A DNA stretch of 32,771 nt. Origin: UBA7396 sp964527685. Lineage in GTDB: Bacteria > Patescibacteriota > Gracilibacteria > BD1-5 > UBA6164. The stretch is from the NCBI GenBank assembly GCA_964527685.1, contig CAZGOC010000007.1:1-32771 (forward strand), in the 5' to 3' direction. Position 1 is the stretch's first letter. Each line of letters begins with the position of its first letter. Positions 9,483-18,131 of the stretch are shown here, one piece after another. A program made the translations under genes and the position numbers. The notes beneath the pieces are model-generated. The model searched no databases, was not told the origin of the DNA, and saw only the letters and a list, made by a program, of their open reading frames with translations.

Positions 9483-10280
9483 TCATGTCATCGGCAATAT
9501 CGATATCAGCCCACAGCCGAATGCCTTACCGGGGCCTATCCCCGATCGCCAGGCATTCGCAAACGCCTCCCGATTCGTTACCCGAAGCTGCCCATCGAAG
9601 AGCGCGGTCGCAAAGGTGAGCCGCTGGTCGGTCTTTCCGGCCAGGCCGTGAATTCGACCCGCAGGATCTGCGCGAACCGCGAGCGCATCCCGCTCGTGGC
9701 TATCCAGTCCGACATCCAGCCGCACCGATACGATCTCGAAGCCATCCTGCTCCCGGCCGCGGCGCTCGAGCCACGCGATGCGATCCTCCTCGCGGCGAAG
9801 CTCCACCCGCTGGCCGGGACGTCCGGTGTCGGCTGCTATCCGGCGACGAAGACCGGTCCGCTGCTCCGGTGGGATCTCCTCCACGTCGCGCCAGGCACCC
9901 TTCGAATCCATCTCTCGAAGGTCCGGGCCTCGAGTTGCGCGTTCGTGCACGCGTCGAGTCGGGTTCGCTCGCAGCCGGAACCGAAACATCGCTCCATCGA
10001 CGATCCGGGTTTCGAGCGTGTCGAGCGACCCGGTTCGCACCTCCCGAACGGCATCCGTTTCGAATACCCAGGATGGCCGGATCTGCGACTGCACGAGTAG
10101 CGTTGCCATGCCTTCTATCGGTTGCTCGACCCGGAACAGCACTCCCATGTCAGCACGCGCTGCGACGCCACCTTTGTCTGGAAAGCCGGTCATGACCGCC
10201 CTGTGAAGGTCATGGCAATCGCCCAGCCACCTCCGTGTGTCTCGATGGCGGGTATCAAGCCGAAGCTGGCTGAGATACAT
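9483..10280 (-). CDS. cas6e: CRISPR pre-crRNA endoribonuclease Cas6e (CasE/Cse3)
   Basis: Cas6e cuts the repeat hairpin in the pre-crRNA and stays bound to the 3' hairpin as part of Cascade. The predicted protein has 265 residues, longer than E. coli CasE (199 aa). The N-terminus MYLSQLRLDTR and the following CHDLHRAVMTGFP segment give the family pattern, with His26 as the likely catalytic histidine. The C-terminus has the Gly-rich GIGPGKAFGCGL motif that grips the RNA hairpin. The frame is open 40 codons further upstream, but ATG 10278-10280 matches the family start. It overlaps the end of cas5e by 26 nt. The extra length sits mainly in an Arg/Glu-rich middle part (about residues 115-200). 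Confidence 0.95.
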   Translation of the reverse strand: MYLSQLRLDTRHRDTRRWLGDCHDLHRAVMTGFPDKGGVAARADMGVLFRVEQPIEGMATLLVQSQIRPSWVFETDAVREVRTGSLDTLETRIVDGAMFRFRLRANPTRRVHERATRGPDLREMDSKGAWRDVEEIPPEQRTGLRRRIAADTGRPGQRVELRREEDRIAWLERRGREQDGFEIVSVRLDVGLDSHERDALAVRADPAGRIHGLAGKTDQRLTFATALFDGQLRVTNREAFANAWRSGIGPGKAFGCGLISILPMT

Positions 10281-10971
10281 CACTGCGCCTCCCTGGCGTG
10301 AAGCCCGTGTGTTGGACGATGGCCCGCGGGCCGAACGAGCGATCTCGAAACGCGGCGCCGATCGGTTGGTCCATGCGGACCTCGTACCCCGGCTCGGCAA
10401 ATGTCGTTTCCAGCACGAGCCGCAGCCGGGGTGACCCAGGTGGTGGATTGGAGGCGTCAGGCTGAAGTGGCCACAGTTCCGCTTCCAGTGCCTCCCTTAG
10501 TGGCTTTTCTCGAAGGCCGCCACCCGGCAGGTACACGGGGACGGACGGTACGAAGCTCTTGCGCCCCAGTGAGATCTGCCAGACCGGTGCTTGTAATGCC
10601 CGCTCCACTTCCGCGAGAAGCGCTGGTTGGCCCTCGAGCCCTACGAGGAAGTCCGCACCTGACAGGTAGTATCGGTTCGACAAGACGGCATCGCGCGAGG
10701 TTCCGCCGCTCGCCCGGGCGACTCCACCGCCCGACCCTCCGCCGGCGGTGTGGTAGTCACCCTCCAGTCGTCCTTCATGGTCGACCCGCACTCCCATACG
10801 AAGTGCCGCGAGGTCGGATACGTCCCGCTCGCGAGGCCGGCCGAGTGCTGCACACACGAGTCCGATTACTCCGCTCTTCGATGGCTCAAGCTCGGTCTCC
10901 CGTTCGCTAAACCGGCTCCGCGTGCCCCACGACTGCATCGGCCCGCAGAGCCGCATCAGCAGGGTTGCCAC
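10255..10971 (-). CDS. cas5e: Cascade subunit Cas5e (CasD)
   Basis: Cas5e caps the 5' handle of the crRNA in Cascade. The hallmark N-terminus is present: ATLLMRLCGPMQSWG, then LEPSKSGVIGLVCAALGR. The frame remains open further upstream, but a GTG at 10969-10971, one base after the cas7 stop, begins exactly at the conserved N-terminus and gives 238 aa, close to E. coli CasD (224 aa). The extra upstream codons lie inside cas7 and have no family similarity. A Gly-rich stretch around residues 70-82 lies in the region of the family's thumb loop. Confidence 0.94.
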   Translation of the reverse strand: MATLLMRLCGPMQSWGTRSRFSERETELEPSKSGVIGLVCAALGRPRERDVSDLAALRMGVRVDHEGRLEGDYHTAGGGSGGGVARASGGTSRDAVLSNRYYLSGADFLVGLEGQPALLAEVERALQAPVWQISLGRKSFVPSVPVYLPGGGLREKPLREALEAELWPLQPDASNPPPGSPRLRLVLETTFAEPGYEVRMDQPIGAAFRDRSFGPRAIVQHTGFTPGRRSDVSQPASA

Positions 10972-10972
10972 C

Positions 10973-12115
10973 TCAAGACCCGAGTGCCGCGCGAGCCGCG
11001 GCGACAGTCTTCTGAGCGAAATCCGCGAACGTGTCGACCCTGTGGCGTCCAAGGTTGGCGAGTTCCGGCCTACCGACGGCGCAGACGGCCAGCGCCGCGG
11101 AAGGCGGAAGACCGTATAGGTTGATCATGTCCTGCCAGTGACTATCGAGCCGTGCAATCGACGCGTCCGTGAGGCTCATGCTCGCTGTTCCCTTCACCGG
11201 CTGCAGGAACGCGTTGGTAAGCGACCATGCGCCGGACTCTCGCACCACGGAGAAGAAGAACGATGGCGCGTTGCGTGCGGCGAATGAATTCTGCTTCCCA
11301 CTGGGCACCGCATCGCGGCATGCCTCGAGGAACGCGCCAACCGTCGCAATCGCAAGTTCACCGTCGCCGCCGAGGTTCCGTCTCAACTGGCCGAGGTCGA
11401 TGTTTGCGTAGCGGTAGTAGCACGCTGAATTGAACTCCACTGTGCCGATCATATCTGCGCCGGCAGTGTCCTCAGGCTTGAGGTCGTCGACCGCGGTGTA
11501 GTAATCGAACTCAGCGGCCACCTGGTGGGTCGATATAGCATGGGCGACCTGTGAGGCTGCGGCCACGTTCCCCTGTGGCAGGTCTGCCAGCATCCGTCCA
11601 AACAGCGCGAGGTCTGCTGCTCTTCCCCCGTCGAGTGCACGCTGCAGATCCTTCGCCAGCTTCGTCGCGGTCTCGTTGCGATTTCCCTTCTTGGCGCCCT
11701 TTTCCATGGCCGAAGCTGTGAGCATCTCCCATTGTGAGTCGCAGAACTCAGCAATCGCATTGACCTCCCGCCCGCCAAGGAACAGGAGGTACTCCGTCTT
11801 GCCCTCCTTCGCCACTTTCAGGTCGAGCAGTCCTATGCCGGCCTCGACGACCGACAGAGCCGCTTCCTTCGAGCGGCCCTTCTTCTCGAGCATCTCGGCG
11901 ATGGCTTCAACGAACCGTTTGCTGCGTTGCGCGCGTCCCTCCTCCGGGATCAGTGGCGAATGACCGAACTCCTGTCGGATGGCCCGCTTTATGCACTGGC
12001 TTGAAATCCGTGCTCGTCGGAAGCCTCCAAATTCACAGCTTTTCGGACTCCCTGTGTCGTCCCGGTTCAGATTCGATGGGGCAAAGTTCTGGATGAGGTG
12101 AAGTTCAAGCAACAT
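10973..12115 (-). CDS. cas7e: Cascade backbone subunit Cas7e (CasC/Cse4)
   Basis: Cas7e polymerises along the crRNA, six copies per Cascade complex in E. coli. This 380-residue protein (E. coli 363 aa) starts with the expected MLLELHLIQNFAPSNLNRDD, followed by FRRARISSQCIKRAIR, a strongly conserved RNA-binding stretch of the family. Further conserved blocks are FDYYTAVDD, GTVEFNSACYYRYANID and NAPSFFFSVVRE. The start codon lies 11 nt inside the end of cse2 and the stop lies one base before the cas5e GTG, so it belongs to one co-translated unit. Confidence 0.97.
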   Translation of the reverse strand: MLLELHLIQNFAPSNLNRDDTGSPKSCEFGGFRRARISSQCIKRAIRQEFGHSPLIPEEGRAQRSKRFVEAIAEMLEKKGRSKEAALSVVEAGIGLLDLKVAKEGKTEYLLFLGGREVNAIAEFCDSQWEMLTASAMEKGAKKGNRNETATKLAKDLQRALDGGRAADLALFGRMLADLPQGNVAAASQVAHAISTHQVAAEFDYYTAVDDLKPEDTAGADMIGTVEFNSACYYRYANIDLGQLRRNLGGDGELAIATVGAFLEACRDAVPSGKQNSFAARNAPSFFFSVVRESGAWSLTNAFLQPVKGTASMSLTDASIARLDSHWQDMINLYGLPPSAALAVCAVGRPELANLGRHRVDTFADFAQKTVAAARAALGS

Positions 12116-12734
12116 TGGTATCTCCTACCTTATTTCCGCCATGGTTGGCCGTTGTGTCGGATTCGCGCGGACCGTTTGCGAGATCGTCGCCTCGGTGTCC
12201 CCAGAAGCCCGCTGCCCACTGACGTTGGACGTGCCGGTCAGTGTCGTCCCACCGTCGCAGGTCCTGAAGCAGTTGGACGAAATTGATGGGTGTAGGCTCG
12301 CTCCTGGCGTGCAATAGCGTGACCAGGTTCCGGAGATGGACCCCGACCGCATCATCACGTGCATCAAGCACGGCCGTGAAGCGGCGGGCAACGCCCGGGT
12401 CTTCCTCAGTCGTCTCCCCTCGTTGGCGGATGGCTCGGAGCGACGTCCCGAGATTCGACCACCGAGCGTCCGTCACCACTGGGTGAAGTGCGAAGAGACC
12501 GGCCACGAGGTAGAACGTCCGTACCTCCTCGGTCGACGATCCTGGCAAAAGGAACGGTTCGACGATAGCCGAGGCTTCCGCGATCATCCCTGGACGCTGG
12601 CCGAGCGAACGCCGTAGCACGGCCAGGGACCCACGGTCCTCGCTTTCCCCCAGACGCGCGAGGTAGGCCACAAACCGGCTCCGCCGGTCAGTTCGCGCCT
12701 GGTCCATTGCGGGTGGTGCTTTCGGTGTTGTCAT
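12105..12734 (-). CDS. cse2: Cascade small subunit Cse2 (CasB)
   Basis: Cse2 forms the dimeric belly of Cascade and stabilises the displaced target strand. The call is 209 aa (E. coli CasB 160 aa). Typical elements are RFVAYLARLGESEDRGSLAVLRRSLG near the N-terminus (described here in overlapping parts: RFVAYLARL, then GSLAVLRRSLGQ), FYLVAGLFALHP in the middle, and LRNLVTLLHA with INFVQLLQDLRRW towards the C-terminus. The frame is open upstream, but ATG 12732-12734 gives an ATGA overlap with the cse1 stop and is the natural start. The tail after the WDD segment is longer than usual. Confidence 0.93.
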   Translation of the reverse strand: MTTPKAPPAMDQARTDRRSRFVAYLARLGESEDRGSLAVLRRSLGQRPGMIAEASAIVEPFLLPGSSTEEVRTFYLVAGLFALHPVVTDARWSNLGTSLRAIRQRGETTEEDPGVARRFTAVLDARDDAVGVHLRNLVTLLHARSEPTPINFVQLLQDLRRWDDTDRHVQRQWAAGFWGHRGDDLANGPRESDTTANHGGNKVGDTNVA

Positions 12735-14305
12735 TGCTGTTCTGAATCCTCCCTGCTCTGGCTTGTGGCCCGGACGAGTCCCGCACGAAACGCCGGTTCG
12801 ACTTCGGCCGCGGCACGAAAGCCGCGCCCTGAGGTTTGAAGCGCCCGCGCCGCGTGTGCGAACGCCTCGCTCGCAGACTCGCGGATCGTCTGGCCCCACG
12901 CCGCCTGAGTTGCCGCGCCCTGGTCATCAGCGAATGTCTCCGCCAACTCACGAATGAAGTTCCGAAATGGCACGTCCAGCCCCGGCCAATACACCCGTTC
13001 GGCCCCGAGTGCGTCCACCAGTTTGCGGACGCGTTCGCGATCTGCGCTTCCGGTTGGTGCTAACGCCTTCTCCGCCATCCGATAGACGGCACCCATCAGT
13101 TGATCCCGTCCGCGCTCGGCAATCCCGACCGAATGCCAGAGCGTTGAAAGCAAGCCCTCGTCCGCGACGAACGCCATGGGGAATGCGTACTGTTCCTCCC
13201 GCCATAGAAACAGCTTGGCTCGGTCTGAGGAGAGCCCGAAAGCTGCAAGCCCGATCGTGGCGTCGGGTGCCACGTAGCCGTCGTTGACCAGGTTGCGGAG
13301 GTGCCGCAGGGTCCGAGGGCGTCCATGGTCATCGGCCTGGCGCAGCAGCGACTCACTGTCGCGCCAGAGCACTCGTTCGGGACGAAAACCGACCGGCGGG
13401 CGCGGGTCCTGTCCTCCGACGGCTTTTTCATTCTTGCCATAAGCGACCATGGTTTCGCACTCGGCCGGATGCATCGGCTTCGCGATCTTCCAGCCGGCCA
13501 TCACTACTACCTTTCGCACGAGGCCGTCGTCAGCCGGCGGCACCAGCCGCACTCTCCGAGACTGCCAGGTGAGCAGGTCAAGGTAACCAAGCAGCGGTCG
13601 CTCGGCGGCGGATGGCGGATCCTGTTCCCAGGCCGGCCGGTCTTCCTCTGGTTCGAATGCGAATGGCTCCTCCTGCCGGCCATCCAGTACCACCATGTTG
13701 AGGACGATCGTTTCAAATAGGTTCCGGCCCGTGAGAAGGACGACGGCGGACTTGAGCAGGTGTGACGCCTCCGCCGATGGAGGATCCTCCTTGAGCCGCG
13801 TCAGAAGCCCGCCGACTGCGAACGACTGTTGTGCCAGGAGCAGGCGCGCCGCCTGTGCTGGTGTCACTCCGGACGGGGCGTCGTCGATCGAGTGGTCGAA
13901 CAGGGCCGGATTGTTTCCCGAAGAGAACTGATGCCCCAGCTTTGCGATCGTTGTCGCGTACCCGTCGGGCAACCTGGGGTTCTGGAAGAACGGGTGCTCA
14001 TCGCCGAACAACTCGAACCGGTCGGAAACCGGACCGAGATAGGCATCCACGCTTGCCTGGTTGAAGCTCCCAGCTTCCCACAGCTCCTGCCATTCTTCGT
14101 CGTCCCGGATGGGAAAGACGCGATGTGTGATGGCGAGGAGCAGCCGATGCATGCTGATCGTCTCGAGCGGCGACTCATTACCGAGCTTGATGATGTCGTG
14201 TGCGCGGGCTAGCGCCTCCTGAATCGACACATCGCGCGGCAACCCCTCTCCCTCGAACAACGCCGGAAGCCAGGGTTCAGACAAGAGGTTGAAGTTGTCT
14301 CCCAA
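12731..14305 (-). CDS. cse1: Cascade large subunit Cse1 (CasA/Cas8e)
   Basis: Cse1 recognises the PAM, opens the target and recruits Cas3. The family N-terminus FNLLSEPWLPAL is clear, followed by FPIRDDEEW, FELFGDEHPFFQ and GNNPALFDHS blocks. The frame is open from a far ATG at 14815, but the 170 upstream residues look nothing like Cse1. A TTG at 14303-14305, preceded by GAGGAGG at a spacing of nine bases, places the start three residues before the conserved block. The resulting 524 aa compare well with the E. coli protein (502 aa). The gene follows a 509-bp gap after cas3, and its stop overlaps cse2 by four bases. Confidence 0.93.
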   Translation of the reverse strand: MGDNFNLLSEPWLPALFEGEGLPRDVSIQEALARAHDIIKLGNESPLETISMHRLLLAITHRVFPIRDDEEWQELWEAGSFNQASVDAYLGPVSDRFELFGDEHPFFQNPRLPDGYATTIAKLGHQFSSGNNPALFDHSIDDAPSGVTPAQAARLLLAQQSFAVGGLLTRLKEDPPSAEASHLLKSAVVLLTGRNLFETIVLNMVVLDGRQEEPFAFEPEEDRPAWEQDPPSAAERPLLGYLDLLTWQSRRVRLVPPADDGLVRKVVVMAGWKIAKPMHPAECETMVAYGKNEKAVGGQDPRPPVGFRPERVLWRDSESLLRQADDHGRPRTLRHLRNLVNDGYVAPDATIGLAAFGLSSDRAKLFLWREEQYAFPMAFVADEGLLSTLWHSVGIAERGRDQLMGAVYRMAEKALAPTGSADRERVRKLVDALGAERVYWPGLDVPFRNFIRELAETFADDQGAATQAAWGQTIRESASEAFAHAARALQTSGRGFRAAAEVEPAFRAGLVRATSQSREDSEQQ

Positions 14306-14814
14306 GGTCGGAATCCTCCTCGATGTTGACTGACGTAACGAGCTCGGTGTACGCAATTCCGCGAGGGCAGCGAATGCGTATGAGGCAATTGCGGATGCAT
14401 GGCGGACCTGGCTGGGCGACGGACGGATCCGGCAGAGAGGCGGTCGGATGGTCTTCAAGGAAGACCCGGGCACGGCAATCGAGGTACGAATGAACGGAAT
14501 CGAGCAAATGCAAGCCCCCGAGCTATTTTCGGCGGCCGGCGAAGCAAACCTACTCGCGCTAGGCTGAGTATTGGCATGGCGCTGCTTCGTACAGGCGCCG
14601 TTCTGTGGCGCTCGATGCAGTACAGATGCATCGAGCGCCTTCACACTTTGGTCGCTCATCGGGCGCTTTGCAAGACCATCTACAATCTTTTTCGTATTGC
14701 TCGCGGGTACCGGCTTTCCTAAGATTGGCACATTGTCTCCACCGTCGTGGAGGTGAACCGATTGTCGATGGGCTGTTAGGGTTGTTCTCTCACATGAGGG
14801 GGTCTTTTCACACA
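14306..14814 (-). promoter_or_regulatory. cas3-cse1 intergenic region with a 13-bp inverted repeat
   Basis: No gene is convincing in this 509-bp stretch, although the cse1 frame happens to be free of stops through all of it. It contains a perfect inverted repeat, GGCGCTCGATGCA at 14607-14619 and its complement at 14627-14639, around a 7-nt loop. A flanking AGGCGCC at 14593-14599 can pair with the same right arm, so two mutually exclusive hairpins are possible. There is no U-run after the hairpin in the cas direction. The region probably holds the promoter or a control site for the cse1-cas2 unit. I could not identify a convincing -10/-35 pair. Confidence 0.55.
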
Positions 14815-17457
14815 TCAGCGGGTATCCTCAATCACGAGGCCAAGACGCGCGCCATATTGAATCGCGAACCCTGGCACGTCTTGGGAGGGTACTTGGCCAA
14901 CCACCAGCAGCCGATGCCGGTGGAGGGCGGGGTTCATGCGCCATGGTGGCGGTACCGGGACGTCAGCGAGCGCGCGCACGAGTCGCCGGTGAGAGACTCG
15001 CACACTCCTCATCAAGAGATGTTGCGTCTCATCTCGGTCGGGCGGCCGGGTTGCACTGGCTGCCGGGTCCGTCGGGCGGAGCACCACGAGGTCAACACTC
15101 GGTTCCGCGAGACGAGTCAGCGCCTGGAGCGCGGGGTGCAAGTCCGGTGCGTCCTCCTCGCGAGGGTCAGGCATGAGGTGGCGGACGCCGCCGCGATTCC
15201 AGGGAGGCTTCAGTCGTCGCTCCGCCGCTTCAATCTGCTCAGTCGCTTGCTGCCGCTTCAATTGCTTCCATGTCTCTCGCCAGTACTGGTCGAGCGCCGC
15301 ATTGCCACTGATCGCGCCCGGCACTTCATCGGTTGACGTATAGACGGCCTCGATGATCCCGGGAATGTCCTCGGGAACCATGATCGTCCGCGTCTCGCGC
15401 AGCCGTATCCACGTCCGTAGCAGGATGTGTTCGTCGTACACAGCCTTCGTTCCTCGCTCGAACTGCGGCACGCCGTGCGACGTCAACGGCCACAGGATCT
15501 GAAGTGTGGGCTTTCCCTGACGCCCGGGCCTTTCGTGACGCCACATCCGTCCGGACCGCTGCAACAGGAGATCGGCAGGCGCTATCTCCGTCACCATTAC
15601 ATCAAAATCCAGGTCGAGGCTCTGCTCGACCACTTGCGTGGCTACCAGTACGAACCGTGGCCGTGGGTGGTGCTCGGATCTCCCGAAGCGCTGTAGGCAC
15701 TCTTCTTCGATCCTCCGGCGGTCCTCGGCGACGAATCGTGCGTGAAAGAGCCCAATTTCACCCGCGAACTCCCGCTCTAGCTTCCGATACACTTCCTGCG
15801 CGCGTCCCACCGTGTTGCAGACGACCGCGGCGCAGCCACCGCTCTCTAGCAGCTTCTTCAGGAGTGGCCCCAACTGCTCGCTTTCATCTATTCGCTCGAT
15901 GCCCACAACGCGCCGCGAATGGGGCGAAACCTCTACGTGCGTTGCCGTCGCCCTCCCATGTTCCAGACGCACGATCGACGGGTATGTGACCGGTCCCTCT
16001 ATCTCGACCCGACCCTGCCCACCCGACGCGCCGCGATGGTATGCCTCCAACAAGGCTAACCGCCGCTCCAACGGCAACGTTGCAGAGAGGAGCACCACTG
16101 GGGCGGAAAGGGCGCCGAGCCACTCCAACAGCCGCTCCAGCAATGCTGTCATGTAAGTGTCATAGGCGTGGACCTCGTCGATAACCACCACCTTGCCGGC
16201 CAGACCGAACAATCGCACGAATGCGTGCCGCACCTGCAGCACGGCGAAAAGCAACTGGTCGATGGTCCCCACGCCGAACGGCGCCAAAAGCGAACGTTTT
16301 GCCGTCGAGAACCACTCGGCCGCACCGACCGTGCCCGCTTGTTCTCCGTCATCGCCTCCCACGTGTTCGGGCAGGAGTTCGGGCAGTTGTGCGAGGTCTT
16401 TGCCCAACCGGGCCCCACCGTGTGCCAGCGAAAGTGCCACCAACTCATCCGGAAATCGCTGCGCTAGGTAGCTGGCTACGCGCTCGTAAAGCTGATTCGC
16501 GGTCGCCTGGGTGGGTAGCGCGAAGTACAGCCCGGCGAATCCGGCGTCCCGCCACCGCTCTGCGAACAATAATGCGGCCTCGGTCTTTCCCTCGCCCATC
16601 ACGGATTCGATGATTACCAGGCCCGGCGCACAATCGGCTGGGCGAAACGCCAGTGCTGCTTTCTGAAGTGGCCGGGGTGGGCCGAGCCCGAATAGGTGCT
16701 CAAATGGCGTAATTGGTTTTGGCGCAGGAATCGACCAGTGGATTGACTGCAGCGCATCCCTCGCTCGTTCCCTCGCATGCTGGAAGTATCCAGCGAGGTC
16801 ATCCGTCCCTGCTGGCTCGAAGTCGAAGTACCTCGTGTTGGACGCAATCCAGTCCGCCACGCACACCAGCCCCGCAATCGCCATGCCAATCGCACTCCCG
16901 GGCTTGCCTTTCGGCGTTACCTCCAGACCAACCAGGCCGTGCAACACCTCGAATAGCTCGCGTCGGGCCGCTTCCCACGCTAGCCGAACTGCCGGGTCTG
17001 TCTCGCAAATTGCACGTTGCAGGTCGGGCTTCGCTTCGAGAAACCGCCCGTGATGCCCGCCGACTATCGTTGCCCAGTTCGCCGCCAACACCCTTGACAT
17101 ACCAGCAGCCTCGAGAAGTGTCGGGAGCTTCTCGGTTGTCACTTGGCCATGCCCCGGGTCCTTCACGTTTGCGGCATCCAATCCGGCGGCCGCCAGGAGG
17201 TCGTCCCGCTTCGCTCGAGCCTGAAATGGTCGAGATGCCTTCCCGATATCATGGAGGCCGGAAATAAACGCAAGCCACCGCCGCGCGACGGCCTCGTCGG
17301 TTCCCAACTCCTCCGCGATGCTCTGCCGCAGCGCGCCTGGAAGGCGTGCATCCCAGAGCGACTCCGTCACCGCTGCCACGTCGGCCATGTGACAGATGAG
17401 CGGGTGGTATCGCCCGTTACTCTCGAACTTCGCGACTAGGTACTTCGGAGCGCTCAT
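14815..17457 (-). CDS. cas3: CRISPR-associated helicase-nuclease Cas3 (I-E)
   Basis: Cas3 is recruited to Cascade-bound targets, where it nicks, unwinds and degrades DNA. This 880-residue protein (E. coli 888 aa) has the N-terminal HD nuclease domain with His69-Asp70 in GLHDIGK, GGHHGR at 133-138 and VADWIASN at 200-207. The SF2 helicase part has Walker A GEGKTE (288-293), DEVH (427-430), SAT (458-460), VVEQSLDLDFD, and motif VI QRSGRMWRH. All these motifs look intact, so the nuclease should be active. The ATG is at 17455-17457. cas3 is first in the cas gene order and is separated from cse1 by 509 bp, so it may be transcribed or controlled separately. Confidence 0.97.
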   Translation of the reverse strand: MSAPKYLVAKFESNGRYHPLICHMADVAAVTESLWDARLPGALRQSIAEELGTDEAVARRWLAFISGLHDIGKASRPFQARAKRDDLLAAAGLDAANVKDPGHGQVTTEKLPTLLEAAGMSRVLAANWATIVGGHHGRFLEAKPDLQRAICETDPAVRLAWEAARRELFEVLHGLVGLEVTPKGKPGSAIGMAIAGLVCVADWIASNTRYFDFEPAGTDDLAGYFQHARERARDALQSIHWSIPAPKPITPFEHLFGLGPPRPLQKAALAFRPADCAPGLVIIESVMGEGKTEAALLFAERWRDAGFAGLYFALPTQATANQLYERVASYLAQRFPDELVALSLAHGGARLGKDLAQLPELLPEHVGGDDGEQAGTVGAAEWFSTAKRSLLAPFGVGTIDQLLFAVLQVRHAFVRLFGLAGKVVVIDEVHAYDTYMTALLERLLEWLGALSAPVVLLSATLPLERRLALLEAYHRGASGGQGRVEIEGPVTYPSIVRLEHGRATATHVEVSPHSRRVVGIERIDESEQLGPLLKKLLESGGCAAVVCNTVGRAQEVYRKLEREFAGEIGLFHARFVAEDRRRIEEECLQRFGRSEHHPRPRFVLVATQVVEQSLDLDFDVMVTEIAPADLLLQRSGRMWRHERPGRQGKPTLQILWPLTSHGVPQFERGTKAVYDEHILLRTWIRLRETRTIMVPEDIPGIIEAVYTSTDEVPGAISGNAALDQYWRETWKQLKRQQATEQIEAAERRLKPPWNRGGVRHLMPDPREEDAPDLHPALQALTRLAEPSVDLVVLRPTDPAASATRPPDRDETQHLLMRSVRVSHRRLVRALADVPVPPPWRMNPALHRHRLLVVGQVPSQDVPGFAIQYGARLGLVIEDTR

Positions 17458-17497
17458 GAGACCACCACAGCGTTACGGCGGGAATACTACAGGTACG

Positions 17498-17520
17498 GGT
17501 GCGACAAGTGCTGTCGCACC
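17498..17520. promoter_or_regulatory. Perfect inverted repeat upstream of cas3, candidate operator
   Basis: GGTGCGACA (17498-17506) and TGTCGCACC (17512-17520) form a perfect 9-bp inverted repeat around AGTGC, 41 bp upstream of the cas3 ATG. On the cas3 strand a TAGTAT-like -10 lies between the repeat and the start codon, so a protein bound here would sit over the upstream part of a promoter. No nearby T-run suggests a terminator. Regulatory function is inference. Confidence 0.45.
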
Positions 17521-17599
17521 AATTGGAAGTGATTCGGCTACGGGTTGGTCGATGCCGTCCGGTCTCGCTACTGGTCACCACGGCAGATTCTCTTGCTTA

Positions 17600-17930
17600 G
17601 GGCCTATCCGGAAAGTGATGAGGCACGGAAGGAGATGGCGGCGCAGGCGAACTGGACCAAGGTGAGGTAGTTGTCGAGACGCTTCTCCCAACGGATGAGG
17701 AAGCGGCGGAAGCGGTTGAACCAGCTATGGGTGCACTCGACCACCCAGCGCCGCGCCCGATAGCCGGGGATGGTGTGCTTCGCCTCAGCTTCCTGGCCCC
17801 GATGCAAGAGGTGAAGGGTGTAGTTCAGGGCGCGGGCCATCTCTTAAACGTCCCGAAAGTCGTAGCCCCTGTCCAGACAGAGATGCTGACGGCTGTCCGC
17901 TGTCCTCCGCTCCTGAACCACGACTGCCCC
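17600..17930 (-). pseudogene. C-terminal remnant of an IS5-family transposase
   Basis: Reading leftward from about 17930, the frame gives RQHLCLDRGYDFRDV, then a TAA (17844-17846), then MARALNYTLHLLHRG, followed by RARRWVVECTHSWFNRF and LIRWEKRLDNYL. This is the C-terminal third of a DDE transposase of the IS5-family type whose ends resemble GGCCTATCCGGAAA, the sequence seen at 17601-17614. The in-frame TAA and the missing front two thirds make it nonfunctional. The left edge of the element is only a few bases beyond the stop at 17604-17606. On its other side it is joined in frame to an unrelated exported protein. Confidence 0.8.
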
Positions 17931-18131
17931 GAAGCTCGGGTGCAGTGGGTTCCACTGAGCAAGAATGTAGGCGTTGTGGACCTGGTCGAGGTAACCATAC
18001 TCGCGGTCTTCGGGGGGCGCCTGCGCGACGACCGAGCGTTCTCCGCCCGATCCGGGGGCGACGAGAGCCACCAGCACAACGGAAACGACGACTGCGAGCA
18101 CCGTTGCCGCCATGACAAACTTCGTCTTCAT
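17930..18131 (-). pseudogene. Exported protein gene truncated by transposase remnant
   Basis: The ATG at 18129-18131 overlaps the preceding lipoprotein stop (ATGA). The N-terminus MKTKFVMAATVLAVVVSVVL is a hydrophobic signal or anchor segment followed by a short extracytoplasmic region (GERSVVAQAPPEDREYGYLD). After about residue 62-78 the frame passes into transposase sequence. I do not recognise the family. The overlap with the lipoprotein gene suggests the two were made together at the cell surface. The exact junction cannot be placed to better than about 40 bases from sequence alone. Confidence 0.6.

Noticed and set aside
9417..10100. 227-codon + strand frame opposite cas6e and cas1
   Set aside because: It is antisense to well-supported cas genes and has no recognisable content.
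14399..15336. Plus-strand frames across the cas3-cse1 gap and the end of cas3
   Set aside because: Composition is typical of antisense GC-rich shadow frames, with no motif; part lies over the cas3 C-terminus.
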